Origin: Fragum whitleyi
Lineage: Eukaryota; Mollusca; Bivalvia; Cardiida; Cardiidae
Reading direction: 5' to 3'
Assembly (NCBI GenBank): GCA_948146395.1
Contig: OX411559.1
Span: 29,294,708-29,358,707, forward strand
Length of the DNA stretch: 64,000 nt
The position numbers were made by a program, and so were the translations under genes. This document shows positions 12,455 to 25,359 of the stretch, in pieces. The notes beneath the pieces were generated by a model. That model was not told the DNA's origin. It was given only the letters and a program-made list of their open reading frames with translations, and did not search any database. Each line of letters begins with the position of its first letter. The first letter of the stretch is position 1.

Positions 12455-12556
12455 GTTGACGGACGACACAGAACAGACGACGGCGCCTGGAAAGAGCTAG
12501 GACTGAAGTTAATAGCGAGATCTAAAACTGATCAAATTGTGCTTAGGTGAGCTAAA
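12455..12556 (-). mobile_element. Worn terminus of the hairpin-ended repeat family
   Basis: A GACGGACGACACAGAACAG-type microsatellite is followed by GTGCTTAGGTGAGCT, the same order as at the hairpin ends at 14.6 kb and 16.3 kb. The tandem core is absent, so only the microsatellite-plus-hairpin end remains. Confidence 0.5.
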
Positions 12557-13840
12557 AACGATAAAAAAGTATTTAAAATAATTGCAATATAATGTATACG
12601 ACGTAACCGCTGAAAATGCAATAAAAATATATCATTATTATAGTCAAGTGAAAACTAATTTATTATTTTTCATTTGTACACGTATATATATGACCGCTTT
12701 AGAAATCTCAGATCATCAATAAAATTATATATGTTAACAATACAAATATAGTATATAGTCCTCCCATTAAGTGCATGGTTTCTTTTGAGTAAATCTACAT
12801 GTTAATCATAGGATCAATTCATAATGTTTGACACTTGTCCCCCTGTACAGCACATTTCCTGCTTCACAAAAGGCTTTGGCAGACATAATTGACTAAGATC
12901 AGCCTGCGCAGATGTGCAGTTTGACCTTAATATTCAATACGTGTTTATACTTTCTTGTTATCAGAAAACGATGAACCAGACTGGCTAAAATGTACGGAAG
13001 TGGCAATTTATTTGAAACAAAATATACATTCAGCAAAATACAAATTTAAAATATGAAAAAGGCTTTATACAGTGGTCTTAGTTTTTAAGTATTTTTGGGA
13101 TAAACTGCATGTTTAATTCTAACAAACGCGTTATAACGCATATTGGTTATTTCTCTGTAAAGTGTCGAATGCGTCTGTCTCCCAAGGTTGAAACGTGTTT
13201 CCGGTGTGCGCACGCACCCTCGATTTCTAGACACATTTATTTGTCGCGAATAATTGGGAATATGACGAAAATATGTGAGTACAAAGCAATAACATATTGG
13301 TTTGCTTTATTGAATTATCTATTTATGCATTTTGATTAAGTAAAATTGCTTTTGATTTAGTTGAATGACTTAATATTTCTGCATTGTTTTACTTAAGTAT
13401 TTTAAAATGATATGTATGTTTCCGGTCAGACGAAAAGGGGCCATACGTTAACGTTTAAAAACATCGGGAATTAGACCGCCATTCCCATCTAACCATTCTA
13501 AATCTCCCACTCAGCGCTCCATTCATTCATTCCGAACACTCAATCAAATCAATAAAAAAAACCTCCAAAAATCGTTTGAAAACATTTCAGAAAGATCAAG
13601 ACGATCAACATCTTATTCAAATCGACCAATTTATTCTACGTTTTTAATAGCTGGTGAGGATTTAAAGTGTTTGATTGGTCAACCAAGACACACAGCAGGA
13701 AAGTACGTATATTTAATGAAAGATAAACAAAATTAGCGATATCGGATTTCGGAATATAGTTGAATGAAATTAAAGAAGGATGCTATCTTATCGTTAATTT
13801 CGCCCAAGTAATTATTTTTACCTTCATTTAAAAAACAAGA
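12557..13840. other. Non-coding stretch, nothing recognised
   Basis: AT-rich DNA without identifiable exons or repeats. The open frame 13109-13339 has no recognisable motif and no supporting splice sites. Confidence 0.45.
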
Positions 13841-14625
13841 GGAACATGATGGTCCTAGATCGCTCACCTGAGTCTCTTTGACCCCTGGGACATCAAATCA
13901 ATTTGAAAGGCAGGTGTCATGAAGGCGAAAATTTCTACATAAAACCAACTTTCATGACGTTTGGTCAAAAATTGTGGCCCAAAGAGCGATAAGAAGAAAA
14001 TTATCATTATCCTTCTTGTGACCTTACCAACATTCTGACCAAGTTCCATGAAGATTGGGCCAAATTTGTGGCTTCTAGAGTGCAAACAAGAAAATTGTCA
14101 ATAAGGCCCCTTTTCCCATGATATGTCATGGATCTTTTCCATTTTCAACAGGGTTCCTTCTTGTAACCTGGCCAACATTCTGACCAAGTTTCTTGAAGAT
14201 TCGGCTATATTTGTAGCCTCTAGAGCGTAAACAAGAAAATTATCATTAAGGCCCCTTTTCCCGTGATTTGGCATGGATTCTTTCCATTTGCAATAGGGTT
14301 CATCCTTGTGACTTGGCCGACATTCTGACCAAGTTTATGGAGATTTGGCCATATTTGAGACCTCTAGAGTGTAAATAAGAAAATTGTCAATAAGGCCCAT
14401 TTTCTCGTGATTTGGAATGGATTCTTCCCATTTTCGATAGGGTTCATTCTTATGACCTGACCAACATTCTGACCAAGTTTCATGAAGATTAGATCATATT
14501 TGTGGTGTTAACACTTAAATTGTTGACGCCGGACGACGGAACGCAGACGACACACGACGAACGACACACGACGCATGACAGACGACGGACAGCCAATAAT
14601 CACAAAAGCTCACCGTGAACTTAAC
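13841..14625 (-). mobile_element. Hairpin-family repeat with ~145-bp tandem units (copy 2)
   Basis: The left end carries ATGATGGTCCTAGATCGCTC and ACCTGAGTCTCTTTGACC, shared exactly in order with 15.83 kb. It is followed by about four tandem units, each containing ACATTCTGACCAAGTTTC and AAGATTGGCC, at about 14028, 14170, 14318 and 14462. The right end is a GACGACGGAACGCAGACG microsatellite and AAAAGCTCACC. The ends match copy 3, but the core unit is a different family, so the same termini carry different tandem cores. Confidence 0.75.
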
Positions 14626-15288
14626 TGTTTGTGTGTCTTAAAGAACCAATCAGACGCTTTAAAATCCACACCAGTCAATTAAATCGTGGAATGATGTCAT
14701 CAAATTAAAGAAAATATTGATCGTTTGAACGATATCCAAGTATTTTGATGATTTCCGAACGGTTTTGAATGGTTCGAGTGAGAGTTTGGATTGAATGATC
14801 AGAGCACTGAGCGAGCGATTTAGACTGGTTTTGATCGGGGCGAAAGTCAACTTTGTGATGTTCTCACTTGTAGGTCAGCCTGCTATGGTCCATGCATCAC
14901 ATTTTCAGATGGTAGCTTTACGTGTAAAGAGTTTCATACCAATGTTACTGTCATGCGAACATGCATCATACTGTATGCGTAAGAACATCGACATTCAAAT
15001 TAAATCAACTTTAAATTTTCGTCTGCAAAACCTTTGAATTTGGACAGGTCCAAATTTTTGTAAAACAGAAAAAGTGTTAAGTTACAGGACCTTCCAGGAT
15101 AGAAAATGGTAATAAGGTCACCGATAGCTCACAGGAAATAAAGGCGGAATGTAATTAACTTATTCGAGAACAGCATGATAACGCCTCCAAGCAAATGCCA
15201 TGTACAACAAGAAAGACACTAACTTTGTCGTGAAGATTTGGTTTTTGAAAATGTATAGTGTTAAACCGAAAAGGTTATTTGTAAAAAA
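14626..15288. other. Non-coding stretch with a short shared repeat
   Basis: No gene seen. At 15018-15075 the sequence TTTTCGTCTGCAAAACCTTT and what follows is nearly repeated at 49625-49682 and in the other array units, so a roughly 60-bp dispersed sequence is present. Confidence 0.5.
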
Positions 15289-15518
15289 TGAGTCTATGCG
15301 TGACATTTCCAACAATTTGACGTGCGTGAAAATCAAACATTGAGCAGCCTACATGGTACAATTACAAGATTAAGTGTCTGTTTAAAGATACTTTAAGACC
15401 CTATCGAAGTACACAGCGCAAAGTGAAGACTCTGGGCAAACTGTGCAGATGCACATGATGGCCGAAGTCTTTGCATGGCGCATATTTGAAATTGTTGGGA
15501 ATGTCATGCACATACTCA
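15289..15518. mobile_element. MITE family M1, 230-bp copy
   Basis: The termini TGAGTCTATGCGTGACATTT and the complementary ATTTGAAATTGTTGGGAATG...ACTCA are flanked on the right by TA. The inner part contains the family's second inverted repeat (AAGACTCTGGGCAAACTGTG against an AAGTCTTTGC-type arm). It is more worn than the 62.9-kb copy. Non-coding; TIRs plus TA flank fit the Tc1/mariner superfamily. Confidence 0.7.
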
Positions 15519-15821
15519 TATGTCATGTATTATACCTCATATACGTGATGTTAGTTTGTACGCTAAGCTCGGAGAAAGATTTTTGAAGCGAATAAATGTT
15601 ATCTTTTATAAAACTTCTTATTTCATCCCTCTTCGAAATAAATCAACGTTCTGTAAGCACTATAATTGTTCGGTACTGAATGAGTGGAACGTTTATTGTT
15701 GATTTAGGCGTTTAGAGAAAATAGGCGCCCTTCGTACACGTTGGCATGTTCAACATTTGAAATAATAAGAGCGTCTAATGATTAAATTGCAACAAGAGCA
15801 GTTGTAAGTACAAGTTTTCGG

Positions 15822-16368
15822 AACAAGAGAACCATGATGGTCCTAGATCGCTCACCTGAGTCTCTTTGACCCCTGGGAAATCACATAAATTAGATAGGCA
15901 GATGTCAACAAGGATATAATTTCTACACAAAATCATTTCCATGGTTAGCCAAGAACAAGAAGGATATGCCTTTTCGCTCCCTGATTCTATGTAAAAGGGA
16001 TGCACCTGAGGGAGCCCAAATGTGATCCCGGGGTCTTGATATGAACAAACTTGGTAGAGGTCCACTAGATGATGCTACATACCAAATATGAAAGCTGTCT
16101 GCCTTCTAGTTTCAGAGAAGAAGATTTTTGAAGATTTTACTATTTCCACCTTTTTTGTTAAGGGTTAAGGGAAAGTTAAGGGTGGATTTCATTCATTTGA
16201 ACAACTCTGGTAGAGCTTGACCCAAGGAACATCCCTGCCAAGTTTCATACAGGTTGGCCCACCGGTTTAGGAGGAGAAGGTGTGGACGACGGACGACGCA
16301 CGACAGACGACGGACATTGTACGATCACAATAGCTCACCTTATGCACTTCGTGCTCAGATGAGCCAAA
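15822..16368 (-). mobile_element. Hairpin-ended repeat, 0.55-kb copy (copy 3)
   Basis: The left end (CATGATGGTCCTAGATCGCT) matches copy 2 at 13.85 kb. The single core unit is the reverse of the copy 1 unit: TGATGCTACATACCAAATAT and TTTCAGAGAAGAAGATTT. The right end is a GACGACGGACGACGCACG microsatellite followed by the hairpin AGCTCACCTTATGCAC...GTGCTCAGATGAGCC at about 16331-16364. It links copies 1 and 2 into one family with an exchangeable core. The long minus-strand frame at 15775-16065 is a chance reading through the repeat. Confidence 0.75.
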
Positions 16369-19300
16369 AATACGTATAGATAAATCACAGGCAGACATCG
16401 ACTGAGCCAGAAAAAATACAATCCAGACAAAGTTAGAGAAAGAGGAGTGGTACACTATATTTAAGCACTCACTCTAAATAGTGATAAGAGGGTAATAGTG
16501 TTTATTAAAAGAGATCTTTTCAGGGCGTTATCTTCCGATGGATGGCATTTTTCAAATACTGACCTATCTGATTTGAGCATTCTGGGTAGTGTTATTCGTG
16601 ACAACTCGGCCGATTCCGTCGAGCTACTTTCAAAATGTCAGAGGCTATGAAATTCTGTTTCCCCCAAAATCTATATGAGGAAACTGTGTACAGTATGAAT
16701 AGATCTCAAGCAAACAACTTTTTAAAAAAAAATACGCTTTCGCAATTTAAACCAAGATTTTTGTCAATTAATTAAAAGCAAATTAAGTTTGATTTCCACA
16801 AAAACGAAGTTTAAATTGAAATTCTTCATTTACTACTTTTTGGCGATAGAATACGCAGAACTGCGTACGAGGTAGTAATATTTATCCCAATCTGGATAAG
16901 TGATACGGTCCCGAAGACAGGTCAATCTTCGGAGAATATGACATGCGCAGACAACGCTTTTCAGGGTAGAAAAAACTAATTAGTAGCCAGCCTGACAGAA
17001 CCAGTTTAAATGTGCTCATAATCAAAAATCAATTTATTTAGCAAATGTTGCTCCCATGTCGATTCGCTGATGAGGATACAATAATTAACAGCTTACGCCT
17101 GTCAGGTTTTTTTTCCCGGGTATATCTTTTTATCAGTTTGAAATTCCATTGGTCTCATTAAGAAAAAGTGCAAAACACAAGAACCATAACTCTTGCTGAG
17201 TTAAATTTGTAATTGTCATTTGTAAAACTACTGACTTAAACCCTGTACATCATATCAACTTAGGTTTTATAGCAAACACGTTGAAACTGCATAGGTGATT
17301 AGATCTCATAAAGTAGAAGAACAAGACACAAAAATATAAGTCTGGTTTAATTTTTGAATTATTGCCCTTTGTTATAAGTATTTCCCCTTCTTTTTGAAAG
17401 ACTTAAATTAGTTCAACATTTCTAAAATTATACAATCAATCAAGACACAACCGTGTGACTGAACGAGTCTGATTGAGGAGTTTTACAGGGCACAAGGACT
17501 ACGTGTGAACTGAATTTTGTGTTTCTTTCCCTTGTAATTTTTAAAGACCTTGGTTTTGCCCACATTATAACTCTTAAAACTGTATTTCTTTCAAAACGTC
17601 ACTCAATGCGTTGGGAAGACATGTCGTGTACAAGAACTACAACCACTGTTTTCTTTATTCCGGAGTTACTGTCCGTTTTAACGAGAATAGATAGTTAGCG
17701 ACTTGAGATTGAAAAGTTTATCGGACATGGCGTGGGCATTTATCTGGTGAGCTGGAGGCAATCGCATGTCAATTATCATCTAATTTTTTATCAAGTTAAA
17801 CTCTTTTTTAAAGGTTATTCGACATAAATATTCGAAAATTTAATCTAGTCCCGATTACACAACGACTGACGACTGATCATCAAAAGGGTGAATGGGCGGA
17901 TGGGTTGATGCAGTGGGATGATCGCTTTCGACTAAAACTATTTAAAACAACAAAATAACTCTTAAGAAAGGCAAATTTTCCTTAATGGTTAAGGCTATCA
18001 GACACCATTGGAAACCTTGACTCGAATAAACAAAAGTAACGAAAACATATAAACTCCCTTTAAAAAAAGTTTATCCCTTTCGTTATTTTTCATATTAAAA
18101 GTTCGTGCGTTTTGGTATTCTAATAGTAGTATTATTTTGTTTTGGAATTATATTGCAATGAAATGAACATTGTTTTCCTTTCCAACGTTTCAAGTACTTG
18201 TTCCGAGTGAGTCATTGAGAGTAACAAGGCCACGGATGATTAAATGGCGAACTTTTATTTCTTTCACAGCGTTAAAAATTGGGATATTTGTTGGAAAGTG
18301 AGAAGACTCGTTGTCGCGATTTTTTCCTTTTCTAATAATGTTAAAACCTGACTTTCTATGCCACTGCACAACCTTTTAGCTGTCTTTTGTCATTTGAATC
18401 ATTTTTCTTGAAGATTCAACAAATGAAACTTAGGTATTTAGTACGTCAGGGACGCTTAAAGTTTATTGCATGAAATGAATCGTCTTATGACAGATATACA
18501 TGATGATTGGTCTGATTATAAATATATTTTTTCTTGAATATGCTGTTTCCTTTGTAAAACTATAGACGAAAAAAACCCCTTCCATCTCTGATATTATAAC
18601 AAATGCAGAAATCGACATATTATTTTGTTTTTGTAATGAAAGAAAAACCTTATAGGAACGAGTCTTCATCTAACCCACCCATCCCCATAAATTGCTTCCT
18701 TCGTGAATGGATTATCAGTAACTGGAACGTAAATAGCAGTTACATTAAAATCAATGAGGTTCATGTTTTGTAAAACAGCGAAATATCATTAAACTCTTGT
18801 TTTATGGATATTTATTTGCAAAATACGAAATTAGGTGAGCGCCTGAATTTGGAGAGTTGGTGGTTCTATGGAAAGCGAAGTGGCAAAAAATGCCTGGATA
18901 CTCTTACTTTATTTTACCTATTCTAATTCTTCTAATATTAAACTAATTTTCTTTTATATATATTTTAACTATATCTAAGGTAGGTGTATGCTTTTTGTTG
19001 ATTTTAAAGTAAGAATTAGATTTCGATGAATAAAGGACTATTTCTTCGAGAATGTTTTTTCCTGCATTTTGTTCTTGTAAAGTTACTTATCAAATATTTT
19101 ACAATTCCTTGTATTAAATTTATCATGTATACCATCTCACTAACATTGAAGGTCATCATTCAGTAGTTTCTTGTCGTCCTTTTTTCAAGAAATAATTGTA
19201 TTTTCAAATAATCCCATTTTCTCCGAAAAAATGCATGGACAGATATGCTGATTTTTGGTCAAATAATCGTTAAGGTACCCTCTACGAAATGTATTTTTTT

Positions 19301-20253
19301 AATAAAGATTGGAACGATTGCCTAATGGTGTCGGGGTACCTTAAGAAGAAGTGAGTCGGCTTTCACGTGATCAAGTGACCTGATATCAATAAGTTTTAAC
19401 CATTGTCAAACCCAAATCTTTGGTAAATTAATACATTTTTCTGTCCCTGAAATAATGTTACGAAATTAAATCTTCACACTTCATTCATTCAAAACCATTT
19501 GAATGTGTGCGAACAAATCTTCGTGAAAATTCAAACAAGTGCAACACAGTGATCTTCACAAGTATCTTTTTCGTACGCGCAGAAACCCCTGAGAATTTTG
19601 TCTTGCAAAATAAGATTGATATTTGCCTCTCTCTCTATAGCTGTTTGTGAACTTAAAGTTAATTTATTTAGCACCAGGTCTCACTTTACGGAGAAATAAA
19701 ACCTAGGTTTAGAGACGATATTTCGGACATCACAGCGTCATATGCCAGAAAAAATCTGCACGTGCGAGCGACATTGTGATTTGGTTATACGATCTGGAGA
19801 ACTATTGTGTCATCAACAAGAACTCACAAACACAAATTCGAAAAGTAATAATGATAAATATAAGAATAAGCATAAGAATGAAAATAATAATAATAATAAT
19901 TACAATAATGCTTATCATAATAGTAAAGAGATTGTGTAGAAAGAAAGAATCTGGATAGAGAGTTTCCGAAACTATAATGTTTAACGTGCATCAAAAGAAA
20001 ACTGAAGGAATCATATTTGAAACATGCAAAGATTGCTTTTCATAAGCAATTTCTTCATTTTTCCACAATGTTTTCTGTAAAGATGTTCAAAATATATTCT
20101 ATAAAATAATAAATTCCGCCTTTAACATCTTCCATAATAGGCCAGTCTAAACTGTTGTTGGCTACAAACTGATTCAAATCTTATTGAACCATGAAAGTGA
20201 CCTCTGACTAAGAGATCTTTAAACAATATGGAATATCGTTCCATCAAAGACAA
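16369..20253. other. Long non-coding stretch
   Basis: No exon with protein resemblance was found in nearly 4 kb. Small structures only: a 7-bp-arm hairpin TACGCAG/CTGCGTA at 16852-16867, a mini inverted repeat at 19271-19344, and an AAT-rich tract near 19875-19905. Around 20030-20085 lies a sequence (AAGCAATTTCTTCATTTTTC) related to the foldback at 49510-49580. Confidence 0.5.
19271..19344. repeat. 74-bp mini element with 11-bp perfect inverted ends
   Basis: TTAAGGTACCC at the left is matched exactly by GGGTACCTTAA at the right. The outer TTAA could be a target duplication, but with one copy and only 11-bp ends this could also be chance. Low confidence as a mobile element. Confidence 0.35.
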
Positions 20254-20448
20254 TACAACTACTACTTTTTCTTCTTCTTCTACTACTACGACTACTTCTT
20301 CTACCATTACAACTACTACTTCTCCGAATACTACTTCTACTACCACTACTACTACTACAACTTCTTCTACTACTACTACTACTACTTCTTCTTCTACTAC
20401 AACTTCTACTACTGCTACTACTTCTAATATTACTACTACTTCTACTTA
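20254..20448. repeat. (TAC/TTC)n compound microsatellite
   Basis: About 195 bases of imperfect ACT, TCT and TAC triplets. It stays open in several frames and translates to Ser/Thr runs on one strand and Ser/Arg or Val/Glu runs on the other, as expected for a triplet repeat. I treat those frames as artefacts, not genes. Confidence 0.9.
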
Positions 20449-22814
20449 ATATAATAAGAATAAAAATAATGGTGATAAATTTTATGAACATCTGAAACGA
20501 GTAATAAATGAAAATAGAACAAAAAAAGAAAATAATTAAGACTATGCAAATTGTTGCATAATATCAGAAATGTTAAGAAAAATGAAGTTTTGTCATTGAC
20601 ATTTGACCTCCTAATTAGTTAACCACAAAAATCGTCTGCAATTTTCACTGGAAAGAGAAAAATCCCTTTCGCATTAAATAACATTTAGAATAGAAACAAG
20701 CTAATGTGCTAGACTTATTAATTTCTGAAGATTTGTAGACAAATTTAATTCTGAGTTGAGAATACTTCCCCCACTGTATTATATTCAAAAGAGCGTTCGT
20801 ATCGCCCTTTTCGAGAAAAACGCAACGATAGTCAACACCGACTTTAATTTGTGAATTGTGGCAACAACAACAACAACAACTACATTTGTTCAAGCAATAC
20901 GTATGTGACCTGCCATCCAACAAGAACTATATGTATATTGGAACGCTTTAACGTAAAATAGGTCGAAAAGAGGTTGTTTCTAGTATAGGTCAACTGGAGA
21001 TCGAATTCAGTTAATTATAATAAAGTGAGGTATTGAGATAATTTAAATAAAGAAAATAAGTAAAGTTTCGATCTTACTCAGTCTGTGGATTTCGCATAGT
21101 GTGCATAGGTTCGAAACTTTACAGATGATACCTTTTCGGCTGATGGGTAACATTTATAGTCTTACCAATGATCGAGTACCGGGGTGCTCGATGTGGTTCT
21201 TCTGGTGTTAGATATAACATGAAGTCATAGACAGGTGCTCCTGTAACCGCTATATAAGATGTACGGTTTCGCAGAGAATGACAGCGACATGATAATTATC
21301 AATGTTTGAAAGGGGGAGTTCCAACAAACAGTATAACTAAAAGGCTTCTATAGACCAATTCACTTGAGACAAGCGTAATATCCTAAATTCAAAATCCATG
21401 TCTCTGTGACATTATATAAATGCATTTGTATTTAGTAGGCCCAAGACGGTACAAATCGATAATTGTCGTATCTCAGTTACAGTGGTGTTTGATTTTGTTG
21501 TATACTCAGAAAAAAAGTATCCACTTTTCATTTGCCAATATTTTTTTTACATCTGCAAGGTCAAATGACCAAGAAAGCTACCAATGTGTTTTGCAGATAT
21601 ATGTTTTCTCATTCACATAAAAAATTTTATTCTAGCAAAATCTCCTTTTGGTGTTATGCAAGAAATGTCGAAATCTTTGTTTTCTACGTCGACATGCGTT
21701 ATGTATGTGATCTTGGATCCTTTTCAAGTGAATGAAACCTCTAAAGCTCTATAATCAAGAAAAACAAGCCAGGCCTATAGTTGTGTTCAATACCACAGTT
21801 TTGAGACGAGGAAAATGTGAACACGTGTATAACAAAAACTCGTCAAGCGCCATGTAAATTTTACGGACTTTGGTGGAAGGAGAAGAACAATCAAGAAGTA
21901 TGCTGATCATTTCCGGTGGAGTAGTATTGTTATTCGCCCTATTCAACTCGATAAGCCCACTGGAAAGACATAACGCACATTAACGTTGACGCGCTTGCCT
22001 CCTAGCTTTCTATCCACTATCTTAAAACGGAAACGCGATAAAAGTGTTGCACTTTAAAAGCGACAACATTTGAATGCGAACGAAATGTCATTCAAGTCTC
22101 AACGGGTCTACAGTGAGCAATGTTCATAGAGATTCAAACGATCATCTCCATTGAGTCTGGACAAACTTTAACGTGACGAAACAATGCAAATTTAGTTAAT
22201 TTGTCATCTAAGAACTAAAATTGATAGTTTTGAAATGGGTTTTCTGGGCAGATACACGTGCAGACAGACTTTTGTGAATTTGAGCTTTCAAATTGGTTTT
22301 GACGTTAAAATACGTTCGTTTGGGTCCATGTGACGTTATGTTGACAGGAAGCTACAGAAAGTCTCAAGTAATCTTACCAAATCAGGATACCTTACACCCT
22401 ATTATTGCCTTTAAAGGGCATAGAAGAAACTGCCAGAACACCAATTGAAAATTTAATTGAGAGTCTGCGATTTTTGAAAACCAACCCCTGGCTACGTCTA
22501 CGCTTATTATTCGATAGCGTCTCCATTAAAACATATCATACTTATCAACTTTAATTCCAAATGGCCAAAGTGTGATTTGCAATATATTTCATAAATTTTC
22601 CGTTAATGCTTTAAAAAAATCAAAAGTTTTATTGGGTGGATACTATTTTTTATTTTTGCTCAGTATATTTTTAACTTAACCCTGCTAGTGCTTCCTTACA
22701 ATCCATGGAAATGTTTTTGCAATAAAGACAGTTATGTTAAAGTTTTCATCATATTCACAAGATATGATAATTTAGTTCCGATTCATTGAAACACAAGACG
22801 GTTGTTTACAGCCT
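20449..22814. other. Non-coding stretch, nothing recognised
   Basis: No recognisable exon or transposon. Overlapping open frames at 21420-21735 have no family motif. A short CAA run lies at 20862-20880. Confidence 0.45.
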
Positions 22815-22980
22815 TAGGCTGCCACAGCAACAACTCTCACGGGTTCTCATCTGTATACCCGGATAAAGAAGCGCAACCTATTTAGGATTTTATTTCCCAG
22901 AAAAAGATATCGTGGTCCGGTGAGATTCGATATCGTACCCACCTTTCTAACCACTAGTCACCGACTAGACCATCATACAA
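22815..22980 (-). mobile_element. tRNA-derived SINE, family C (copy 1)
   Basis: Read on the minus strand, an A-box-like GACTAGTGGTTAGAAAGG (about 22942-22959) is followed about 30 bases later by a B-box-like GATATCGAATCTCACC (about 22919-22935), then TTTTTCTGGGAAATAAAATC. The copy at 44.3 kb has the same order and the same TTTTCTGGGAAA after the B box. The A and B boxes are too worn for a functional tRNA. The tail boundary is uncertain. Confidence 0.55.
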
Positions 22981-23138
22981 TCCTTAAAGATGCACATTTG
23001 CAATATGTAATATTGAAATAGTATTGGAAATGATATTTAATCAAGTTTCAACATCATCAATTGGTCAAGAGCGCTATAAACAAGTGTGTGACGTACAATG
23101 ATTAATCTATTTTCGTATGTTGGGCCGTTTAATTGATT

Positions 23139-23263
23139 CGGTCTTATTTGGTCTGGTCTGCTCTGGTCTAGTCTGGTCTTGACAGGGGTGGCCTGGTCCG
23201 GTCTGGTCTGGTGTGGTCCGGTGCGGTCCGGTCCGGTCCGGTCCGGCCTTGTCTGGTCTTGTA
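23139..23263. repeat. (GGTCY)n pentanucleotide repeat
   Basis: About 120 bases of GGTCT and GGTCC pentamers with interruptions. It is markedly GC-rich against its surroundings. The plus-strand frame that starts here (23211-23561) is an artefact of the repeat. Confidence 0.9.
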
Positions 23264-24416
23264 TTCATGTCTAGTTGGAAAATCGTATTTTCATTCTATT
23301 TTCATGTTTTATGAGGGTTATTTACAACCAAGTCTCGACAAAAACAGACGTAGCGTGCATGAGATATTGAAATTGATTACCTCGCTATTTGTTCTTGAAT
23401 TATTTCTCAGAAAATCTCTGAAAATTGCGTGTTTATTTATTTACTCATACATCCTAACATTCTGCAATATTTTCTTAAAATCTATTCAAATCGTATTTTT
23501 TCAAAAAGCGATTTTCTTTCTGAGTGAATTGTGTCCATTTTCGGTTAAATTAATAACATGAATTTTCTATGATTTACAAAATAGCACTACAATGAGTTTA
23601 CCAACCAACGTTTTGACTTTGTTCACAGAGACCATATTATCAAATTTTGTATCGTTTAAAAGTCCACATAGAAAGCATTGCTAGGGACGACTATGCGTGA
23701 TAGGCCTAAGCTTAACATTATTTTACGGATCACCATAACTGCTTAGGAGAGCATTATTGTTTCCTAAATTTACACATATAAAAAGTCATGGAATATAATC
23801 TGTAAAATCACTTCAAATGTAAATAAAAATACTTGTATGTCAGTTTAACGCCGTGCTTTATCCACTTTCTTTTCTTTTCGTCAAATTGCGAAAACAATCT
23901 ATAAGTTGTTGTTAACTTATTGTTAAAACGTTGAAAGAGTAAGTTTAATGAAATTTGCGTAGGTGGAATGTTAAGTTCCGGGCTGAATAAGTTGTTCTAT
24001 TGAACATTCGAATTTTGATGGACAGCCGCGATTAGTCATTTGTTGCGCAATATCAACTCTGTATACGGTTAAAAATCTGTTAAATAATCGTAGAACTCAA
24101 ACAGAAAATTGTGCATCGTATTACAAGACTAGTATTTTACTGCATGATAGATAAATATTCCGCTTTTATTCCATTCGCTAGAAATTAAATATGATCCAAG
24201 ACGTCATTTATCACAAATATCACAAATCACACATGTCTATTTTTTGTGAGAAAATGTCGTTTCGAATGATAATATAATTTAATCTTCTATTCATTTAAGA
24301 GTCATATACATAGGTCAAGGTCATGGATATATTTAAGAATCTACCTGAAACGATTTGCTAATATCAAACTGTGTTTACTCTCTGTATCGTGGTATATTTG
24401 AACTAATATGTAAAGG
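23264..24416. other. Non-coding stretch, nothing recognised
   Basis: AT-rich sequence with no exon-like frame or recognisable repeat. Confidence 0.45.
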
Positions 24417-24557
24417 TTGTATAGTCCACCAAACTTAACCCAGGTTATCTAAATATACAAGGACCCCAATTCGTGTATGTTCTCTTAGACCACTCAACTA
24501 ACGGGTATTACCGACGAAAACTAATTTGTCCGTTGTTAATATTGGTGGATTATACAA
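24417..24557. mobile_element. 141-bp MITE-like element
   Basis: TTGTATAGTCCACCAAACTT at the left is matched by the complement of ATTGGTGGATTATACAA at the right, with about three mismatches over 23 bases. The interior of under 100 bases is non-coding. Only one copy is visible, so mobility is inferred from structure alone. Confidence 0.55.
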
Positions 24558-24861
24558 TGTTAGGCCAACCAGTATAATTGTTTACCTATATAAGAGTAAC
24601 ACTTGTCTAGGAGACCATCTTCAAAAATCTACTCTTTCCAAAAGCTGTGTATAAACCCCACCCGCCCAACATAGCAATAACGAGTAGTTATCGGTCATTA
24701 AATAAGATAAAATATAGTCCGACAGGAAAACCCGAAATTTTACTTTAACCGTGCAATGCCGTCTATAGAAAATATTTTTGCATTTTTAGAAAGGGAAGAC
24801 ATTGTACATCAAGAATCCGGTTGATGCCACGTTGGCATCATTGGGCAACTCCCTAGAAACA

Positions 24862-25359
24862 AGATGGCGACAAATGTTTTATAATGCTTACATTACACCT
24901 TATTTAGATTATGGTTGCATCATTTGGAGTCAATGCAAATCATCTTTAACTCAGCGGATCAGTAAAATCCAAAAGAGGGCCGCAAGAATACTTTTATGTA
25001 AACCGAAGAGATCTAGTACTACAGATAATTTTATTGCATTGAATTGGCTGTCTTTTAAAAACCGATGTAAATATTTCACAATTCTCATGGTATATAAAAC
25101 TATACATGGTCTAGTTCCATCGTATATGTCGGGTTTCGTAAAAGTGAGCAATAATTCATTCTATGAATTCAGATGAAATTTTAACAATCAAATATCTCAC
25201 AACTGCACAGGACATAGGACAGATTATTTGAAAAAATCATTCGCCTTTACTGTCATGGAATGCTGGCATGACGTTCCATTACACATCAGAAACATCAATA
25301 ATCTATCAAATTTCAAGAGTACTTTGAAGAAGCATTTGATGTCAAATAATAAGGTATGA
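24862..25359 (+). pseudogene. Non-LTR reverse transcriptase, C-terminal fragment
   Basis: The translation holds MFYNAYITPYLDYGCIIW and, after it, ISKIQKRAARILL. This is the thumb-region signature that follows the catalytic palm in CR1/L2/jockey-type reverse transcriptases ('...YNAYI.P.LDYC...W', 'IQKRAAR'). A TGA at 25174-25176 interrupts the frame. Beyond it the same frame continues with SFAFTVMECWHDVPLHIRNI and FKSTLKKHLM, the typical last motif of these proteins, to a TGA at 25357-25359. The catalytic palm (YxDD) is missing, so the fragment is dead. The exact clade cannot be set without alignment. Confidence 0.75.

Noticed and set aside
13864..14085. 73-codon minus-strand frame
   Set aside because: Lies entirely inside the tandem units of a hairpin-family repeat.
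20228..20491. Ser/Thr-rich and Ser/Arg-rich frames on both strands
   Set aside because: They follow a triplet microsatellite that stays open in several frames at once.
23211..23561. 116-codon plus-strand frame
   Set aside because: Begins in a pentanucleotide repeat and continues into AT-rich DNA with no recognisable motif.
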